Shown here in pieces: positions 1 to 8,304 of a DNA stretch of 45,783 nucleotides (its first letter is position 1; each line of letters opens with the position of its first letter). Source of the DNA: Planctomycetota bacterium. Lineage in GTDB: Bacteria > Planctomycetota > Planctomycetia > Planctomycetales > Planctomycetaceae. Position numbers and translations under genes: made by a program. The notes below the pieces were generated by a model that worked only from the letters and a program-made list of their open reading frames with translations, searched no databases and was not told where the DNA came from. The DNA is taken from positions 1 to 45,783 of the forward strand of contig QWQG01000112.1 in assembly GCA_003670925.1 (NCBI GenBank). Reading direction: 5' to 3'.

Positions 1-529
1 CAGCAAACCTGCCCGACGCTTCGGAATGCACAAAGTTTCCAACACCCCAGTTGCTTCCGCCAACTGCCTTGTAATTTGTCACACCCAGCACCCAGTCATC
101 CGGCACGTCTGCGCGAAGATTCATATGCCCATCATGAGTATCTGACGGGCAGCGAAACAAGGGAATTGACAGATCTGCAATGAGCCTGCTGGCGTAAATA
201 CTGTCTGATGGATCGATCAACTGCGACAACACACTTTGCTCGATCTGCGGCAGAATCCCCTGCAGCCAACTACGAGTCCGCGAAAGTGGTCCCACATCAT
301 GGGTGAAACTCGTATTGATGGGAAACATCTGATGCACATCGTGGTAATTGTGCATGGCCAAAGCGATCTGCTTCAGATTCGCCCGACACTGAATCCGCCT
401 CGCCGCCTCGCGAGCCTGCTGCACCGCCGGCAACAACAATGCCATCAGAATCGCCACAATGGCAATCACCACGAGCAGCTCAACCAAGGTAAACGCACGC
501 TTCGATTTGATCTGATTCTTTCCGGTCAT
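1..529 (-). CDS. DUF1559 prepilin-like protein (C-terminal part off the window)
   Basis: The frame opens at an ATG (527-529) and runs off the left edge, giving 176 residues. It starts [19 protein letters not shown] and continues [18 protein letters not shown], a type IV prepilin-like leader with cleavage expected between Ala and Phe, followed by the [12 protein letters not shown] helix typical of planctomycete DUF1559 proteins. The [15 protein letters not shown] stretch and a Cys-Pro-Ser-Asp motif (FRCPSD) also fit the family. DUF1559 proteins are abundant in planctomycetes and their function is mostly unknown; a pilus- or surface-related role is inferred from the leader only. It is the last visible gene of a minus-strand cluster, 82 bp after the 369-aa protein. 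A G-rich stretch precedes the ATG. Confidence 0.93.
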   Translation of the reverse strand, partial: MTGKNQIKSKRAFTLVELLVVIAIVAILMALLLPAVQQAREAARRIQCRANLKQIALAMHNYHDVHQMFPINTSFTHDVGPLSRTRSWLQGILPQIEQSVLSQLIDPSDSIYASRLIADLSIPLFRCPSDTHDGHMNLRADVPDDWVLGVTNYKAVGGSNWGVGNFVHSEASGRFA

Positions 530-611
530 CACGTCGCCCCCGAAAGCTTCAAAATGCGACGACAGAATCTACACGAAGCACTCTTTCAGCCGCAACATAC
601 CGCTCAAAATA

Positions 612-1721
612 TTAGATGCGACTTCGCAGCCCCACCGCAATCAAGACTCCAAGAAGAACCACAGCCGAACCTAGCCCGAACAACAAAGTGCCGCTCGGGG
701 AATTCTCTCTCACGTTCATCGTATGGCGAGCCGAACGAACTGCACTCTCAAGCCGATCGGATGGATCAACGGTCTTCGCAGACGACGTTGAGATTGTACC
801 GGCTACATAGTCCTTTATCGAATTAACGGATGACGGAATGTCTACCTTTACATCAGCGTCAGAGACATTACCTAGTTTTGCGTTGGTGACAACGATACGC
901 AATCGTATTAATAACTGGCCTGCTTTGTCGCGGTCGAATTGCTCCCGCACGATTTTGGATGGGATCCAGATTCCTTCAGCAAGCTGAATGTGATCAGTTG
1001 CCTGCATCATTTCCCTGACGGGGCCGCCAACTCCCCAATTCAACTCCCGCCGTAATAAACTGAACCCCATACTGGGGGAGATCCACAGCTTGTCCACTCC
1101 GATACGCTCAATTACATCACAATTACATCCACCAAAATCTTCTTTTCCACAATACACATACTCGCTCTGCCGCAAAGCATTTGGCAGCCAATAATCGGAC
1201 TTCAAATCTGCATCCACTTCCCATTCTTGCGAAAACTCCACAAAGTACTGCGATGCGAAAGGAAATACTATTCCACCATTTTCCTCGTGCCTTCGCCCAA
1301 TTATTTCGACTGACCGACCGTCTTTTATTGTTACGGATGTCATCGTATCGAAATCAAAAGAACTCGATGCCTGGAACAATCTTGCAATGTTTTTCCCGTT
1401 TCCGGCAGCATCAAATTCCACGATGCCATGAAGCTTACCTTTCATATCGTTCTTCATGTGGGGCCAATTGAGCCACAGTGATCCATCTAGTCCTTCGGGA
1501 AAAAAGAAATAGGGACTACTTTGTCGCTGATCTGATTCCACGCGAAAAGATAACTGCAACCCACCAGGATATTGCAACAAGCGTTCCCTAGATTTCGTGA
1601 GCCCGTCCAAAACACCATCAACCGACTGAGTAGCCTGAGATGTTTGCGACCCAACATGAGATGGTTCCTGTGTTACTGCTGCGAAAGCAACTACCAAATG
1701 GAAAACCGTCACCAACACCAT
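612..1721 (-). CDS. Unknown secreted protein with C-terminal membrane anchor
   Basis: A 369-residue protein I cannot place in a family. The first ~18 residues (MVLVTVFHLVVAFAAVTQ) form a signal peptide or membrane segment. The middle is beta-rich with repeated statements of substrate-like form (GLQLSFRVES near residue 55, GIWIPSKIVREQF near 255), loosely resembling planctomycete LolA-like secreted proteins. Residues ~343-366 form a clear hydrophobic helix followed by RSRI, so the bulk should be outside the cytoplasm and held by the C-terminus. It has one CNCD cluster near residue 200. It sits 63 bp after the 424-aa gene and 82 bp before the DUF1559 gene on the same strand, so co-expression is likely. 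Function unknown. Confidence 0.8.
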   Translation of the reverse strand: MVLVTVFHLVVAFAAVTQEPSHVGSQTSQATQSVDGVLDGLTKSRERLLQYPGGLQLSFRVESDQRQSSPYFFFPEGLDGSLWLNWPHMKNDMKGKLHGIVEFDAAGNGKNIARLFQASSSFDFDTMTSVTIKDGRSVEIIGRRHEENGGIVFPFASQYFVEFSQEWEVDADLKSDYWLPNALRQSEYVYCGKEDFGGCNCDVIERIGVDKLWISPSMGFSLLRRELNWGVGGPVREMMQATDHIQLAEGIWIPSKIVREQFDRDKAGQLLIRLRIVVTNAKLGNVSDADVKVDIPSSVNSIKDYVAGTISTSSAKTVDPSDRLESAVRSARHTMNVRENSPSGTLLFGLGSAVVLLGVLIAVGLRSRI

Positions 1722-1784
1722 AAACTAATACTCTCTGAAAAACTACGTAGTGCCAGAAGCACAGCGAAACACCGCTGTTCTCCA

Positions 1785-3059
1785 TCATTCTTGGCAGATC
1801 TCTGTGGGCGTTTTCCCAATAAGACTGCAAAGGGCCGATCCGGCATGGCTCAAAGGAGCATACTCTCCAGAGCGGGAATACATCGACCAAGGCCTCAGAC
1901 CCTCCATCAAGGCACGCGCCGCATTTACGACTACTTCGTGACGAGGCCGCAACTCCTCCGGGGCCAACGAGATCCACTCAAGATTGTGAGAAATAAATAC
2001 GATTTGCGATCGAGATATCCAGTCACTACGGTCTTCGAAGAGGTCCGGCACACTCTTGCTACCCTGCACCTCAGTGAACGTCCCATCTTGAACCTGACGC
2101 CTCTCAAGGTCCCGTGAGCACCACTTCAAGTGGGACTCAATCCGACGACGAATTTCGACAGAGAGAATCTCGCAAACATCATCCACCCTCAGCAGTACAG
2201 TCATTGCGTAAAGGACATGCAACCCTTGACAACTGCCAACTCCATAAGGGCGGGACAACAACTTCTCAGCTACACCGTCAAATGTAAACCGGTCACCAAA
2301 ACGATTTGTCCAACTTCGGCACGGTGCCAAATATCGGCATAGAGACTCCACTGTCCACTCAAGCTCCTGTTCGACAACGAAATAATTCACTGAACCTCGA
2401 ATGAGGTCTCGAATGGTACCCTGAACAAGATCCGCGTGGTGCTCAAAGACACCACTCTCTGGATCTCTTGTTACGGCCCGCATTGCGACCAAAGGTGTCG
2501 TTGATGAGTACCCAAGTGATGCGAATGTTCGCAGGAGTTTGTCATCATGTACCAAAGCTCCATTTGAACTACCGGGAACGGACGAAGGAGCAGTTCGACA
2601 CACAATGCCGTCAGAAAGCGTGAACAACAAGGGCGACTCTCGCTCAAAGACTCGCAGGTACTCCTCTGTGCTCCGGAACAATCCATCCATCTCCGACCCA
2701 GACCAAAAATGCCGATCCGGAAATGCTCGGCGAAATAATTGATCGGGAAAGACCGCGTTGGGACCCCATAGGCGAAAGGCGTGGATGATGGTGTCTACTT
2801 TGGATTGTTGCATCCAGTGAGGACCGAGCGTAAGCAGAAACTCCCTTACATCCTGTACGCTGACATCACGAGAAAGCTGCCCATCTGAAGGGATGGCTAT
2901 CGGAATATCCCTAACGGTCAAGTCTTGATTTGCGTTCTTAAACAATTGGGCACGTGAGACGCGCTGATTGCTCCAGCCACGAGCCAATACGCCAACCAAT
3001 GCCGAACCTGCGGCCAGACACGCCCAAATAAAAACACGCCGCCCATTAGCTTTTTTCAT
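1785..3059 (-). CDS. Unknown exported 424-aa protein, possibly alpha/alpha-toroid fold
   Basis: The N-terminus MKKANGRRVFIWACLAAG has a charged start then a hydrophobic segment to about residue 26, so the protein is exported or anchored. The rest is largely helical. Residues ~270-340 contain GVGSCQGLHVLYAMTVLLR and RRQVQDGTFTEVQG, which recall the GS-C/Q-DG repeats of terpenoid-cyclase-like toroids; that reading is tentative. I do not recognise a family with confidence. Its ATG overlaps the end of the C39-like peptidase gene by 4 bp (3056-3059), implying translational coupling, and the 369-aa gene follows after 63 bp. The coupling suggests it works with the peptidase, as partner or substrate. 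Confidence 0.8.
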   Translation of the reverse strand: MKKANGRRVFIWACLAAGSALVGVLARGWSNQRVSRAQLFKNANQDLTVRDIPIAIPSDGQLSRDVSVQDVREFLLTLGPHWMQQSKVDTIIHAFRLWGPNAVFPDQLFRRAFPDRHFWSGSEMDGLFRSTEEYLRVFERESPLLFTLSDGIVCRTAPSSVPGSSNGALVHDDKLLRTFASLGYSSTTPLVAMRAVTRDPESGVFEHHADLVQGTIRDLIRGSVNYFVVEQELEWTVESLCRYLAPCRSWTNRFGDRFTFDGVAEKLLSRPYGVGSCQGLHVLYAMTVLLRVDDVCEILSVEIRRRIESHLKWCSRDLERRQVQDGTFTEVQGSKSVPDLFEDRSDWISRSQIVFISHNLEWISLAPEELRPRHEVVVNAARALMEGLRPWSMYSRSGEYAPLSHAGSALCSLIGKTPTEICQE

Positions 3060-3793
3060 TGTCGCGCTCGAACAAGCAACTTGTTGCCTAATACCCCGGA
3101 CAACACAATCAACTCTAGGACGATTAACACTTCGCAGAGAACGACGCCGATCTGGACATACGCGCTATACCAGCTCGACGCTTTTGCCTTAATCAGGGCA
3201 TGCAGCGCGTAATGCCGGGTGAACACTCCCAACGAACCGATTTCATATCTCCCGCTCGAAGGCTCAATCATCGAAACACCAGTATCGTCCAAGTGTGTGA
3301 CTACATCAAAATGCTGCTCAGTACTGTTTGTACCAAAAGACATCAGAGCAATCGCTGGCATGTGGCTACGCAATTCATCCGCACTGCACTGCACCACCTG
3401 ACAGTCTATCCCGTACTCACTTGCCACAGTTTTCAACTGCAGCATATCTACACCACTGTCCGTCACATTGAACTTTGACCGCAACTCATCGAGCTCCACA
3501 TACACATCACAGAGCTGCAGAAAAACGAACATCGCATGAACACCGCATAGAAGCCGCCCGTCGGTAATGTCCTGCGATTCCTGCCAAGGAACCGCCGATC
3601 CCGGATGCGCCCGAAGCTCGTCCCTAGAAATCTCGCCCGTAACCTCACCTTTTCCATTGTCGCCAATTGATATAATTTTTAGGGTGGGACTTGAATTCTG
3701 CGGGAAAGCGTCAGAATCCTGAGAAAATGCCGCGATTGACCAGCAAACCATCGCGAGTAATATGAAACAGGATCGACGCGCAATCCATCGCAA
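3056..3793 (-). CDS. C39-like cysteine peptidase, secreted and C-terminally anchored
   Basis: From the chosen TTG start (3791-3793) the product has 245 residues: a signal peptide MRWIARRSCFILLAMVCWSI ending AAFSQ, a C39-like domain at about 75-205 and a membrane helix at about 213-237. Visible C39 features are the nucleophile context LLCGVHAMFV (Cys83), the helix LKTVASEYGID, and HFDVV (His161). The third catalytic position, usually Asp before Pro, reads MIEPSSG, so Glu177 stands in its place. There is no ABC-transporter part. The frame is open to an ATG at 3982, but that would put 63 odd residues before the signal peptide, while AGGAG at 3803-3807 lies 9 nt before the TTG. The gene leads the minus-strand cluster and overlaps the next gene by 4 bp. 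Activity and substrate are unknown. Confidence 0.78.
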   Translation of the reverse strand: MRWIARRSCFILLAMVCWSIAAFSQDSDAFPQNSSPTLKIISIGDNGKGEVTGEISRDELRAHPGSAVPWQESQDITDGRLLCGVHAMFVFLQLCDVYVELDELRSKFNVTDSGVDMLQLKTVASEYGIDCQVVQCSADELRSHMPAIALMSFGTNSTEQHFDVVTHLDDTGVSMIEPSSGRYEIGSLGVFTRHYALHALIKAKASSWYSAYVQIGVVLCEVLIVLELIVLSGVLGNKLLVRARQ

Positions 3794-4316
3794 ACGTTTG
3801 AACTCCTGCACCGAACCGACCGCATATCTAGTGTGCCCCCCCCAAGGTGGGGTATTCTTTGAGAGACAGGAGTTTTCAGTTTTGCGCGGTGTTCCATACG
3901 CTCTATCTGCGAATCGGTTCGAAGAATAAGATCCCATTGGCAAACTCCCAGTGTCGCATCGCGCCTTGGATTTCAGCTCCACAATCGCGTCTCAATTCAC
4001 GTTCCTTGGCTGAACTCGAATAGAAGCACATTTATCCAGAAGTCAAAAATGCGTCAAATGGCTAATGACCATCTCAAGACCATTGAGGCAATTATTACCG
4101 AGCCGCCGCGTTCCCCGCGTGTGTAGTGTGTAGTGTGTGGTGTGTAGTGTGTAGTGTGTAGTGTCAATGTGTGACGGCACACAAATCAAAAAGATTTCGA
4201 AATCCGAATGCAGAACTCTTGTAGTGGCTTCACGCTTCGATTAGCAGTGGAGTTCGTCACTTGATAAAACTCCTGCAGAAGTGAGGCAAATCGGCGGTTC
4301 TTGAAGGCTCGATGTG
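3794..4316. promoter_or_regulatory. Divergent intergenic region, no gene seen
   Basis: About 520 bp between the C39-like gene (minus) and the glycosyltransferase (plus). No convincing coding frame, tRNA or terminator is visible. It must hold both divergent promoters, but no clear -35/-10 pair stands out. It contains a heptamer tandem repeat at 4120-4164. If the C39-like gene starts at the upstream ATG (3982) instead, the gap is 330 bp. Confidence 0.5.
4120..4164. repeat. Heptamer tandem repeat (TGTGTAG x6)
   Basis: Six head-to-tail copies of TGTGTAG; the third copy reads TGTGTGG and the array ends with a partial TGT. It lies about 150 bp upstream of the glycosyltransferase start and 325 bp upstream of the C39-like start. 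A 7-bp unit is a classic slippage substrate, and in this position length changes would alter promoter spacing rather than a reading frame. Confidence 0.95.
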
Positions 4317-6323
4317 ATGACGCGGACGTTGGAGAAATGGACTGTTGCGTGCGTCTTGATTTTACATGTCAGCCTGCTTGCTTTGTCCGCGATTCGGCAT
4401 TCGCCTGTTTTCGACGAAGTGGGGCATTTGTCGGCGGGTCTAAGTCACTGGCGGCTGCAGCGGTTTGATCTCTACAACGTGAATCCGCCTTTGGTTCGCA
4501 CTGTGGCTGCGGCACCACTGCACTTTATAAATGTGCCGATCGATTTCTCGGGCTATCAGGTACTCCCACAGCGCAGATCGGAATTCGCCGTCGGGGCGGG
4601 CTGGATCACAACAAATCAAGATTCGTTTCTCCGGGACTTCTCGATCGCTCGTTGGGCTTGCGTTCCGTTTTCCGTGTTGGGAGGAGTGACGTGCTTTCTC
4701 TGGGCTCGTGAATTGTACGGATCGAACGCAGGCATGATGGCTCTATCTCTCTGGTGCTTTTGTCCGAACGTACTTGGCCATGCGTCCCTGATCACTCCCG
4801 ACGCGGGTGCAGCAGCGGTGGGAGTCACGGCCTGCTATGTGTTCCGAAAATGGTTGATGCATCGCACTCTGGGTTGGGCGACCGCCAGCGGAGTGTTGCT
4901 CGGGCTGACTCTGCTGACAAAGTTCACATGGCTGTTTTTGCTCGGACTTTGGCCGTTGTGCTGGTTCGTCGTGCGAATTGCCAGGGAACGGCGCGTTATT
5001 CTCAGCGACTCACCCGCGGCTAGCGCCGTGCGGCTCACGAGGACGGTTCGATGGCGAGATGATCTGGGGCACTTGAGCCTGATCGTGCTACTGGCGTTCT
5101 GGGTGCTGAACAATGGCTTTCTGTTTGAAGACAGTTTTCAGCCTCTGGGGAAATTTCAGTTTTTCAGTCAATCCCTTTCGGGCCACGAGCCGGGACACCG
5201 AGTTGGCGAAGGTGACAATCGATTTCGCGGAACATTGCTTGAACATCTTCCAGTCCCGGTGCCTCGCAATTTTCTGCAGGGGATTGATCACATCAAGTTT
5301 GAATACGAGTTGGGTTACCCGTCGTATCTTCGCGGCGTGAAACGGCACGGCGGCTGGTGGTATTATTATCTGTATGCGATGCTGGTGAAGATGCCTGTGG
5401 GGACGCTGGTTCTGATCGGGATTGCGGTGGTGCATTTTGTCTTGAACCACGGAGGACACGGAGAGTACAGAGGAAATGCAGTCGAGATGGGAGTGAACAC
5501 CGCTGACGATGCAGTATCGCGAACAATGCGATTCTCCTCTGTGTTCTCCGTGACCTCTGTGGTGAAATCTGCGATTCGGCGATTTTGCGGTTGGTTCGGA
5601 TTCGAAGGGAATCGCACACGGAGGGCTGACGCCCAGCCGCTCGCCGGGGAGGTTGGGTCGCAGTGGTTTGAGACACTGTATCTGCTGGCTCCGGCGATCG
5701 GGATTTTGTGGCTGGTCAGTTCCCAAACAGGGTTCAATCATCACTTGCGATACGTGCTTCCCGCGTTTCCGTTTCTGTTCATTTTTGCGAGCCGGACGGC
5801 ACTGCTTCTGAATTCGCGATGGCGACTGGTGCGACTGCTGCCCGTAGTCTGTGTCACCGGGACGATCGTCAGCAGCCTGAGCGTCTATCCTCACAGCCTG
5901 TCCTACTTCAACGAACTTTCCGGTGGCTCCATCAACGGTTGGAAGCATCTGGATTCCAGCAACATCGATTGGGGACAGGATCTGATCCTCGTCAAAGAAT
6001 GGGTGGAGCAGCATCCGAATGCAAAGCCGCTTCATATTCATTCCACTGGATATGTGACTCCGGAGCAGATGGGCATCGAGACTCAGCCGCTGCAGATGAC
6101 GACTCAACCGTCGCCGGACGGTAAATCACTCTCGTACGAGTTCGTTCCAGGCTGGTACATTGTCGGCCTGACGCAACTGGTCGATCCGCACAATCCCTTC
6201 CACGAACTGCTGAAACGCGAACCCGACGGCTACATCGGCTATTCCATGCGCATCTACCACGTTCAGCCGAAGGACGGCGACGCAGCGGGAACCCCGGACG
6301 TCGGGCCAGATCCGCAGCACTGA
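4317..6323 (+). CDS. GT39-type membrane glycosyltransferase
   Basis: About 668 residues, polytopic. The first helix is followed by SPVFDEVGHLSAG, the acidic DE pair (33-34) expected in the first periplasmic loop of GT39/ArnT/PMT-like enzymes that use polyprenyl-phosphate sugars, then NVNPPLVR. At least eight hydrophobic segments follow, and the C-terminus has a soluble portion with LDSSNIDWGQDL and a predicted strand-rich tail. The motif SSQTGFNHHLRYVLPAFPF is common in planctomycete homologues as I know them. The GTG at 4314 is in frame, but ATG 4317 is the better start. Residues ~377-447 are unusual: they are encoded by repeat DNA (5445-5567 and 5624-5645) in a loop between two helices. Likely role: transfer of a sugar to a surface lipid or protein; acceptor unknown. 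Confidence 0.88.
   Translation: MTRTLEKWTVACVLILHVSLLALSAIRHSPVFDEVGHLSAGLSHWRLQRFDLYNVNPPLVRTVAAAPLHFINVPIDFSGYQVLPQRRSEFAVGAGWITTNQDSFLRDFSIARWACVPFSVLGGVTCFLWARELYGSNAGMMALSLWCFCPNVLGHASLITPDAGAAAVGVTACYVFRKWLMHRTLGWATASGVLLGLTLLTKFTWLFLLGLWPLCWFVVRIARERRVILSDSPAASAVRLTRTVRWRDDLGHLSLIVLLAFWVLNNGFLFEDSFQPLGKFQFFSQSLSGHEPGHRVGEGDNRFRGTLLEHLPVPVPRNFLQGIDHIKFEYELGYPSYLRGVKRHGGWWYYYLYAMLVKMPVGTLVLIGIAVVHFVLNHGGHGEYRGNAVEMGVNTADDAVSRTMRFSSVFSVTSVVKSAIRRFCGWFGFEGNRTRRADAQPLAGEVGSQWFETLYLLAPAIGILWLVSSQTGFNHHLRYVLPAFPFLFIFASRTALLLNSRWRLVRLLPVVCVTGTIVSSLSVYPHSLSYFNELSGGSINGWKHLDSSNIDWGQDLILVKEWVEQHPNAKPLHIHSTGYVTPEQMGIETQPLQMTTQPSPDGKSLSYEFVPGWYIVGLTQLVDPHNPFHELLKREPDGYIGYSMRIYHVQPKDGDAAGTPDVGPDPQH
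5445..5567. repeat. Imperfect inverted-repeat element inside the GT39 gene
   Basis: The left arm starts ACCACGGAGGACACGGAGAG (from 5446) and continues to about 5477. The right arm (5530-5567) is its near reverse complement, with about five mismatches in 33 positions. The central ~52 bp are unrelated. Read in the GT39 frame the left arm gives NHGGHGEYRG; on the other strand the element gives HHRGHGEHRG. The ACCACGGAGGACACGGAGA-type sequence is familiar as a dispersed repeat in environmental genomes, including planctomycetes. The 123-bp span is a whole number of codons, so the frame stays open. Confidence 0.85.
5624..5645. repeat. Half copy of the GGCGAGCGG repeat, inside the GT39 gene
   Basis: Read on the minus strand it is GGCGAGCGGCTGGGCGTCAG followed by CC. 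This closely matches the reverse complement of the right arm of the element at 24957-25026 (GGCGAGCGGCAGGCGTCAGC). Only one arm is present. It adds RRADAQPLAGE to the glycosyltransferase loop. Confidence 0.7.
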
Positions 6324-6438
6324 TCGTCGGTGTCCATTGTGCATCGGTTGTCTTTTGAAGACTGCTGACCGATTCTCTGGTTGTGATCAGCACTCGATGG
6401 GAACAAGTTCCAGTGGCGTGGACTTAACGGATGCGTTC

Positions 6439-6516
6439 GGCGAGCGGTGTACGTGAGTGCCCTGATCTTCCGTGTTTGACCAGAGCGCATCAGGGGATTG
6501 ACATCCCGCGCTCGCC
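6439..6516. repeat. Degenerate GGCGAGCGG / CGCTCGCC inverted repeat
   Basis: Starts GGCGAGCGGTGTACGTGAGT and ends ATCCCGCGCTCGCC, with inner arms CCCTGAT (6460-6466) and ATCAGGGG. The outer arms pair imperfectly. The layout matches the better-preserved copy at 24957-25026 and the half copy at 5624-5645. Confidence 0.7.
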
Positions 6517-6577
6517 TGAAACCGCGCCATCGGGGCCAAGACCCATCGTGGCGGAAATGGCTACCAATGTCGTTTGG

Positions 6578-6610
6578 CCTACAGCAGCGCCGGAACGGCG
6601 CTGCTGTAGG
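6578..6610. terminator. Perfect 15-bp hairpin between convergent genes
   Basis: CCTACAGCAGCGCCG (6578-6592), a GAA loop, then its exact complement (6596-6610). It lies between the ends of the GT39 gene and the Gfo/Idh gene. There is no T-run on either side, so it is not a canonical intrinsic terminator; a bidirectional stop, an mRNA 3'-end stabiliser or another repeat family are all possible. Confidence 0.55.
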
Positions 6611-6647
6611 TCCGGCCTACCGTCAGAGTCTCGCGACGATCCATACC

Positions 6648-8027
<1,380 letters not shown>

Positions 8028-8304
8028 ACAATGGCTCCGGTACTAATCTTGAAGGAAAATCGGGCAAGTAGATGACTTGCAGACTTAAACGCAAAAACAG
8101 GCCGCGTTGATCAATCAATACGCAGACCTGCGGCTCATCTTTGATATTATTACCTAGAACGTCCGGCAAAGGAAACGATCCGGCAGAATGATTTGACTTC
8201 GGCCGCCACACACGCACCGTTTCGCAGGGCCAGTTGCCGACAGGATGCGTTTTAAACACCAAACCTTAAATCATGACGGCCTAGACGTCTGCCCCCCCAC
8301 AATT

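Larger units (their letters stand above)
6324..6647. other. Convergent intergenic region made largely of repeats
   Basis: 324 bp between two genes that converge. No coding frame is supported. It contains a degenerate GGCGAGCGG inverted repeat (6439-6516) and a perfect 15-bp hairpin (6578-6610). It probably serves as a transcription end for both sides. Confidence 0.6.

Noticed and set aside
236-826. 196-codon plus-strand frame across the DUF1559 start
   Set aside because: The minus strand encodes an unmistakable prepilin leader at the same place.
4120-4164. CRISPR array
   Set aside because: The units are 7 bp, directly adjacent and without spacers.
5088-6107. 339-codon open frame antisense to the glycosyltransferase
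   Set aside because: It covers the repeat element and lacks any domain, signal or plausible codon pattern; the GT39 frame on the other strand has clear motifs.
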